From NCBI RefSeq assembly GCF_000275845.1, contig NW_006766931.1, positions 57,893-121,892 on the forward strand: DNA of 64,000 bases, read 5' to 3'. This document shows, piece by piece, positions 58,019 to 64,000 of this stretch; the stretch's first letter is position 1; every line of letters begins with the position of its first letter. Position numbers and translations under genes: made by a program. Below the pieces are notes generated by a model that saw only the letters and a list, made by a program, of their open reading frames with translations, was not told the DNA's origin and ran no database searches. This stretch comes from Dichomitus squalens LYAD-421 SS1. Taxonomy: Eukaryota; Basidiomycota; Agaricomycetes; Polyporales; Polyporaceae.

Positions 58019-58553
58019 CGGCTTTGCGTTGCTGGGATGATGCTGAGCTAGGTCGAATATGTGGTGCGAGAGGGCTGCGAGCCCTTGTTCTCAAAGTCTT
58101 CCAACGCCGAGGGCCTTCTTTATACAAATCATGCATGTAACCGGAGGTATATCGCCGGTCACTGGCTCCTGACGGCCCTGCGCATTTCGAGAAATCCGAG
58201 CTGGATACCGGTTGGGAGCACCGCTCGGGAGGCGACATACTGCAAACCGCGAAATGACGTAGCGATCATGGTGATCGCTACATGACTATGCGGTTTGCAG
58301 TATGTCCAGCTAAGACTCAGATAGAGCGCCTTGACATCTCGTAGTCGAGACCGACGGCACTGACCATTCACGATCGAGACTGCGCACCTGCCACGGTCAT
58401 GATTACGCCTATCACGTTTTGCTTCTAGTTTTGGCAGAGAGGAGTCATATCCATGCTATCGAGGTCATCTTCTACCTTCGAGTGGGTGCCAACGGTAGGA
58501 ATGCCGCCCAGAGGCAAGCGGGAGGCAAAAGCGGCTAACACGCTTGCCTTCCT
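58019..58553. other. promoter region containing a perfect-armed hairpin
   Basis: About 0.5 kb between the MFS stop and the start of the one-TM gene. It holds the inverted repeat at 58234-58306. Confidence 0.5.
58234..58306. repeat. short inverted repeat (hairpin)
   Basis: The outer 17 bp arms (GACATACTGCAAACCGC and its exact complement) are perfect. After an 8 nt mismatched stretch on each side, a second pair of 10 bp arms (GTAGCGATCA) is also perfect, closing on a tiny loop. The whole would fold as a 36 bp interrupted stem. Confidence 0.85.
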
Positions 58554-60311
58554 TCACGAGACGTGGTTCGCCCTCCGGCTCATGAACGCGACTAGGATAC
58601 TCCCCGCCCCAGTCGCAATCGCACACGATCCGACGAAAATCTCCACCATGCCGTAGCCTTTCTGGCCAAGGACTCCACCGATGGACGAGCCCCGGCCGGC
58701 GTCCAGAAGTAGCCCAGAGATGACGGGACCGATGACGGCGGAGATACCCTTGAAGACGGACGTGCCGCCCAGGGCGAGACCGGCGTGCTCAGGTCGTCCG
58801 CCAGCGCAATCGAAAGAGGCGTTGGCCCAGGTGGAGGAGCCGTCGCTCTACATCAAGACAATTAGTCAGCAACATGCCCCAACGTAGCTGTCGGTGGAGG
58901 CGGAAATCACCCACCAACGCGCCGAATATAACGGCAAAGAAGTAGAGCTGCGTAGCGGAAGATGCTAGACCCCAGAGAAGGAAGGCGACGATTCCGCTTC
59001 CGACCGCGCTCAGGAACATAACCCACGGATATGGGTAGCGATCGCTCAGATGGCCCAGGACGATTTGACCGCCGACGGCCGACGAGTTGAAGATGGACGT
59101 GACGATGACGGCGGTCAATGGCGTGGACGTCGCCGTCGTAAAACTGGTGATGTACAGCAACACTGGGAAGTATGAGAGACCTTGCAGCGCGATTGTTAAG
59201 GACTACGCGTGATTCAGAATCAGCCGCGAGCAATGCAAGGCATGAAAAAGCACGACGCTCCAAAACAGAGGATTCTTCATAAGACCCAGTTGTGGAGGGA
59301 TGAAGCGAGGGCGTCTTTGGCCAGAAGCGTAGGTCGGAACGGGCAGACGGGGGCGTACGCCAAGCAGCGCGATACCCGAGACTATGGTTGATCCGATCGC
59401 CCAAATCCGGAGGGTCCATCGCAGACCCACTTGATCCAATAAAGCATTCAGGATGAAAGCGAAGAAAAATCCTGAGAGTGAATCAGTTATCTCCATAACT
59501 GATAGCTATAGCCGCACGTTGGGGAGATATCCCACCTCCGACACCTCCCCCGGCAAAGATGATGCCTGATGCGAGACCACTCCGCTCCGAAAAATACTCG
59601 GGGATCAGTTTGAGTATGGGCACATACAACAGCCCGCCGCTGATTCCGAATACGACTCCTTGCAGCAGGATGAGTTGTGACACCTGTCATAAGCTATCTC
59701 AGGAGCCGACCAGATGATGGGAGCAAGGAAATGCGCACCCTGGTCGCGAACCTTGCGCCAAAGATGGGCAGAAAGTATAAGGCGAGACCGATCCACATTC
59801 CCCGGTTCATATAATCGGGATAGCGACCGTACACGCAAGCAATCTGGAACATCTATGAACGGTCACAAAACCCCGCGACATAGTCAGACGACTGATGCGC
59901 ACACGGAGGGCTGGCACACAAAATGGCGGCGGGGATTCCATATGCATACCTCTATGTACTGCAAACCGATCGCGATGGTCCCTACCGCAGCAATGGCCAT
60001 TCTAGACGAGGAGTTGAACGGGGGATGAGTTGTGTAGTAGTCTAGATGAGTGAACGATCCGAGTGCCAGACGGTCGCCAGATGAGCCCTCCAAGTCAGAT
60101 AGACGGCGAACGGCGGCACCCACTTTGGAAGATACCGTAGCTGCGCTTCCATTCCAAATTGTATAGTCGCGCATATAGGAAAATACCTGAAGCAGAATCC
60201 CCATATCATTGTCTCCAGTAGAAACGAACAGAAGCAAAACGTCCAAGCGCGGATACCTCTATCCATAGGTGCGAGCTCCTGTACGGTAAGTCCGTCCCGG
60301 TTAGGAGTCAT
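58554..60311 (-). CDS. major facilitator superfamily transporter, monocarboxylate-porter type
   Basis: Eight exons: 60311-60187, 60140-60124, 60041-59950, 59852-59739, 59683-59536, 59471-59254, 59202-58915 and 58847-58554, giving 431 residues. Landmarks of the fungal MCT-like group are RGIRAWTFCF, then SYGIFQNYYTTHPPF across three exons, GTIAIGLQYIE, LILLQGVVFGISGGLLYVP, PEYFSERSGLASGIIFAGGGVGG, LKNPLFW-type FWSV joined to SLTIALQGLSYFPV, and GHLSDRYPYPWVMF. About 11-12 helices are expected. The substrate is unknown; monocarboxylates or riboflavin-type ligands are known for relatives. One exon is only 17 nt. ATG 60311 directly follows a possible acceptor, so a further 5' exon is not excluded. 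It is divergent from the MBL-fold gene. Confidence 0.88.
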
Positions 60312-60997
60312 CTGAAGAGGGGTATCGCTCCACCAAGCTTTCCTTCCCGTTGGCCATAGTAAACACAACGAATCGGCAAGAGCGCGCTGGATCTGGGACA
60401 CCGTGTGTATAGGTTACTCACGTATCGAGTGTATGGGTGCAGTGTCCGACTCTCATGGACGTTACATATGTCGAAAGGTCAGCGTGAAGTAGAGTTCTGG
60501 CGAGGGGGACGAGCACTACCATTGCCAGTGTACCAACGAGAACTTCCCAAACCGGGTGGCGGAAATAGGCGGGCCTGGTCCTGATAGACGCCAGCTCCCG
60601 GGGCACTGCGATGATGATATTTGCCGACCTGATGTCTTTCGAGTCTGACTGGCTTACCACATCCAGCGGCACTAGTAAGGGTGATCAGGGAACGTACATC
60701 GGTGTTAGCATCTAAGGGTTTGTGCTGTACCACTCAACCACAAACAGCCTGTCTTCAAACTGTGATTCATTCGCGTTATTGTGCCATACAAGATACCTGC
60801 TGATCAGCTTATGACAAATGCACTCCGGCCTACGGAGATCCCAATCACTCGAGCCATAAAAGCTGCCATGAAGGCTCCATGCCCTGGTACTCTTCTGCGC
60901 TAAGGCTATCTTACGGTGAGCGGAGACTCCCTATGACTCCATTTAGTCAATATTCAGCGACGCCGTCATTTACATGTGACATCGCAGGCACACTCTC
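60312..60997. other. divergent promoter region, MFS / MBL hydrolase, with a weak small ORF
   Basis: A minus-strand frame at 60672-60418 (84 codons) has a hydrophobic segment (VLVGTLAMVVLVPLA) and runs into a GTGAGT donor near its end. It could be a small membrane protein or a 5' exon remnant, but the start is uncertain and no family is recognised. Confidence 0.3.
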
Positions 60998-61891
60998 ATG
61001 ATGAGTCTTCCACCTCCTGTCGCCAACCAAGCTTTCTGCGACGTATCCGCACTCGAAGCAGGCTACGTCAAGGCACCCCTCGCGTGGATCCTGGCCGATG
61101 TGGGCGACGACGAGTCCATCACCGTACCCGCCCTCTCCTTCCTCGTCCGCCACCACTCCAACAGCGACATCATCCTGTTAGACCTGGGTCTCCGCAAAGG
61201 GTGGCGTGAGCTGCCGCCCGGCTTCGTGAGCTACATCACCGACAAGCTCCATTTCGAGCCCAGCGTCCAGCAAGACGTCGCCGACTCGCTCGCTCAGGGT
61301 AGCACGAAGCCCTCCGACATCAAGCGCGTCTTCATCTCCCACCTCCACTTCGACCACTACGGCGACGCCGCCCTCTTCCCGACCTCGCGCTTCTTCGTGG
61401 GCGCGGGCGGTCGCGCCCTCGTCGCCAACGCGTACCCCAAGAACCCGAGCTCGGGCCTCCCTGCGGACGTCGTCCCCGAGGACCGCACGACGTACCTCGA
61501 CCCCGAGGAGTGGCCGCCCATCGGGCCCTTCCCGCACGCGCTCGATTTCTACGGCGACGGCAGCCTCTACGTCGTCGATGCGGGCCACGGCCACGTCCCG
61601 GGCCACATCAACCTCCTCGTCCGCACGTCCGCGGACGGAGGATGGGTCTACCTCGCGGGCGACAGCGCGCACCATTGGAGCCTCCTGACGGGGAAGGGCA
61701 AGATCGGCCATCATGCCCACTTTGGGTGTGCTCATGCGAACGCGGAGGAGGCAGAGAAGCATATCGAACGGATCAAGGCGTTGATCGAGGAGAACCCCAG
61801 GGTGCGGGTGCTCCTGGCGCACGATGAGCCTTGGTTTAACGCGAACAAGGGCGGACCTGCGTTCTGGCCTGGAAAGATCGAGACGTTGTGA
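60998..61891 (+). CDS. metallo-beta-lactamase-fold hydrolase (intronless)
   Basis: A 297-residue single-exon protein. The zinc motif HLHFDH is at 115-120 (HxHxDH). Further ligands fit the His in DAGHGHVPGH, the Asp in YLAGDSAHH and the His in LLAHDEPW near the C-terminus. The N-terminal LLDLGLRKGW strand and the overall length match lactonase-like MBL proteins that cleave esters or lactones, such as N-acyl-homoserine lactonase relatives and fungal mycotoxin-lactone hydrolases. The substrate cannot be told from sequence. Two adjacent ATGs (60998 and 61001) are equally possible starts. Lack of introns and of a signal peptide fit a cytosolic enzyme, possibly acquired recently. Confidence 0.9.
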   Translation: MMSLPPPVANQAFCDVSALEAGYVKAPLAWILADVGDDESITVPALSFLVRHHSNSDIILLDLGLRKGWRELPPGFVSYITDKLHFEPSVQQDVADSLAQGSTKPSDIKRVFISHLHFDHYGDAALFPTSRFFVGAGGRALVANAYPKNPSSGLPADVVPEDRTTYLDPEEWPPIGPFPHALDFYGDGSLYVVDAGHGHVPGHINLLVRTSADGGWVYLAGDSAHHWSLLTGKGKIGHHAHFGCAHANAEEAEKHIERIKALIEENPRVRVLLAHDEPWFNANKGGPAFWPGKIETL

Positions 61892-62590
61892 TTCACTGGC
61901 ACCCTCGAGATGTACACCTTTGAATTGCGAAACGCTCTCATACTGGACGATGTACTGACACGCTGCTTCGATTTACAAGTAGCGGCTGCGTCGCTCGCCA
62001 ACATGTACTTGAACACCGTACAGTATCATCGATTCTGATAAATGATGGAAGCTTGGAGGCTCGAAGTTGGAATCCACATGCTACAAAGTAGTGGGCACCG
62101 GCGGGCCGATGGTCGATATGGGGCTCTGCCAGCGTCGGTCCTCAATCCCCCAGACGCCTTGGTTTCCAAGTGCTGTGGTCGTGATCGAGGGATCCAGGAT
62201 TACGTTGCGGATCATTTACCTTAGACTGCCCAAGCATCCCAACGCGCTACTAGGACTACTAGAGGACTGCTGAGCTGAGCGCTCACGACGTTGGCCGTTG
62301 ACGGAGACGTGGGGCCACGTGGCAGACGGCGCTAACGGATCCACGCACGCACGCTCACGTGGTATTCAGCGCTACTCTGCCCATGCTTGCAAGTCCCTCC
62401 GAGCAGTGCTGTCCGTGTCAAAGTCAATGCGTCAATGCGTCAATGCGTGTCAATGCTATCGATCGACCCCCTACTGACGCGTCAATGACCCGTCAGTGAC
62501 CTGTCAATCAAACACGTGACCATGAGCCATGCGGTCTAAGTGGCGGTGAGACGCCAGTCAATCCAGACGTAGTCCGACCTACTGTGCGTG
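61892..62590. other. 3' flank with a short tandem repeat
   Basis: No gene. A tandem run of GTCAATGC units occurs at about 62423-62456, followed by several GTCAATGACC-like relatives up to about 62510. CACGTG/CCACGTGG words lie just upstream at about 62310-62365. Confidence 0.6.
62423..62456 (+). repeat. tandem GTCAATGC repeat
   Basis: About four units of GTCAATGC, the last offset by an extra GT. Diverged relatives (GTCAATGACC, GTCAGTGACC, GTCAATC) continue for another 50 bp. Confidence 0.8.
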
Positions 62591-63800
62591 ACAGTCCTAG
62601 ACATTATTCCTGCGTTCGGCATTAGCAAAAGTGCAAAATAATTGGCCTTGATTGGCCCAATTGGCTACGGAAGCCAAAATTGGGACAAATTGGACTTGAT
62701 TCTCTTTGGCGCCAATTGAAGCCAATTGGCAGAATCGATTGGCTAGATTGTGCTTGCCCCTACCACTCCGGTTCTCCACTGTCTTCTGTAAAATGGAAAG
62801 ATAGACTCTACATAACCTGTTTGAATAGATTTTGGAAGCCTCTCTTGACAAAATACAACTTGAAGCTCACTTCTGGAAGGCGAGTCTTGCAAGGCGCTTA
62901 CAGACGTATACGGGCGTCTGGCAATTGGCTTTGATTGGCTTTGATTGGCTCGCTTCCCTTCAAGAGGCTTTGAAGGGAATCGGGGGAGAACTTAACATGC
63001 TTGGCCCAATCAATTGGCTCAATTGGGTGCATTGCCCACATTATATTCAAAGATATTTCAGGCCAATCGAAATGCACTTTTGCTGATGGGTTGCTCGGGT
63101 GGCTTCCTGGGGGATTGTAGTACAAATAGCACCTGTTTTTATCTGAGTTTGCAAGGACATCAGTCCAGGTCCCTTCAGCTGAGAGCTTGCTGAGGCCGAT
63201 CCGACCTGGGGCATCAACCTCCTAGTCGTCATTGTGGTCTCTCTCACTACTCAAGTAGAGAAGGTGCAGAGAACATTGTCAAGCTCTACTAAATTAGGAT
63301 AGTCGGAGAAATAGATGATTACGATTGCGGCATACATGGGCTGTATCTCCTAGAGAAAACATTTGGCCCGGAAACATTTGATGCGGCTGAGGGGACACAG
63401 AAAGCAACTGTTTCTGAGGACTTCTGTCTGGTGAAACAGAATCCTCACAAAGATTTCTTTCTGTGCTTCCCCTCTTCATCGACTTCTTGCTGATTCAAAC
63501 ATGTCCAATTCCCTCATCTGTAAAAACCACCTTTGCGAATTACACCTATTTAGTACAATTTAGCTCTTAATAGACACAGTAGTTGGATAGTGAAAAATAG
63601 CGCAAAATCGAGAGGTCCCCAAAAATAATTGCACTATTTTGCACTATCAATGCAAATTCGTGCAAAGTAGCACTATAGTAGACGGAAATAGTGCTATAGT
63701 AGACGTTGATAGTAGTGGATAGAGTAGGTCTATGATTTCTGACTGGTGTAGAGATGCTTTCTATGACCTCAAAACCATCTGTTTATAAGCCCCAAATGCA
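62590..63800. repeat. AT-richer repeat-like DNA with dispersed ATTGGC words
   Basis: Base composition drops from the GC-rich genic level. From 62640 to 63065 the words ATTGGC, CCAATTG and TTGATTGGC recur in both orientations, including a direct triple at about 62923-62950. From 63595 to 63720 GCACTAT and AGTGCTATAGTAGAC recur. No coding domain is seen. It looks like a non-autonomous or decayed transposable-element region. Confidence 0.5.
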
Positions 63801-63819
63801 TTTAAAGTGCTGGAAAAAT

Positions 63820-63923
63820 ATATGAAAAAAATGTCCTTAGCCAGTCTTGAACCCTCAACCTTACCTTTATATGACACCTGTTCCGAGGTGGTGCTCTATG
63901 CCATTGCACCACCAGAGCTTATA
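63820..63923 (-). mobile_element. tRNA-derived SINE-like head
   Basis: On the minus strand a pol III A box (TGGTGCAATGGC, 63911-63900) and B box (GGTTCAAGACT, 63854-63844) are spaced as in tRNA genes. They are followed by seven T (63831-63825), a pol III terminator. A D-arm-like stem (GTGC..GCAC) and an anticodon-arm-like stem (CACC..GGTG) form, but no acceptor stem pairs, so it is not a working tRNA. Confidence 0.5.
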
Positions 63924-64000
63924 TAGATCCTCCCCACAAGTATTATATATATCCATCACTGCTGGACTTGGGCAAAGTGGTGACACCTCACCTTGAGTTC

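Noticed and set aside
58234..58306. Hairpin as an intrinsic bacterial-type terminator
   Set aside because: Eukaryotic context, no following T-run; the stem is too long and interrupted.
1..64000. CRISPR array, prophage, integron or bacterial operon
   Set aside because: Spliceosomal introns throughout and basidiomycete gene families show this is fungal nuclear DNA; no array-like direct repeats with spacers seen.

Overview
The window is nuclear DNA of a filamentous basidiomycete, most likely a mushroom-forming Agaricomycete. The genes are dense and split by many short introns (mostly 50-70 nt, GT..YAG, with CTRAY-type branch points). Coding DNA is GC-rich. The content is typical of such fungi: F-box family expansions, an S53 protease, a GH79 enzyme, a membrane-anchored exo-beta-1,3-glucanase and a divergent G-alpha subunit. 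I rebuilt the exon structures by eye from reading frame, splice signals and family motifs. Every multi-exon model below closes in frame, except for one doubtful junction in the GH79 gene.

Layout: 1-1.46 kb, 3' part of a dihydrodipicolinate-synthase-family aldolase. 1.46-5.15 kb, no gene seen. 5.15-5.81 kb, dual-specificity phosphatase. 5.8-8.9 kb, gene-poor, holding a decayed inverted copy of part of the next gene inside its own inverted repeat. 8.9-10.9 kb, formate/nitrite transporter (13 exons). 12.7-13.7 kb, F-box protein 1. 15.0-18.5 kb, WW-WW-MyTH4-RhoGAP protein. 20.7-22.9 kb, atypical G-alpha. 24.5-27.7 kb, F-box proteins 2 and 3. 28.0-29.2 kb, NAD-binding dehydrogenase (DUF1932 type). 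30.3-33.6 kb, OPT oligopeptide transporter. 33.9-35.2 kb, mitochondrial phosphosulfolactate-synthase-like protein. 36.9-38.7 kb, GH79 glycosidase. 39.5-42.4 kb, C2H2 plus Zn2Cys6 transcription factor. 43.2-45.4 kb, S53 sedolisin-type protease. 45.7-50.4 kb, a large inverted repeat with no recognised gene. 50.95-53.6 kb, GH5 membrane exo-glucanase. 55.1-56.2 kb, Cys/His-rich zinc-finger protein. 56.7-58.0 kb, one-TM protein of unknown function. 58.6-60.3 kb, MFS transporter. 61.0-61.9 kb, metallo-beta-lactamase-fold hydrolase. 62.4-64.0 kb, an AT-richer repeat-like tail with a tRNA-derived (SINE-like) element.

Many neighbours are divergent pairs with 0.7-1.7 kb between start codons: F-box 1/RhoGAP, DUF1932/OPT, phosphosulfolactate synthase/GH79, GH5/zinc finger and MFS/MBL. 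OPT and the phosphosulfolactate-synthase-like gene converge with about 240 bp between stops. No biosynthetic gene cluster is evident. The secreted or surface enzymes (S53, GH79, GH5) and transporters (FNT, OPT, MFS) fit nutrient acquisition and wall remodelling. The RhoGAP and G-alpha point to morphogenetic signalling. The least explained parts are the 4.7 kb inverted repeat, the FNT inverted-repeat pseudogene and the AT-rich right end.
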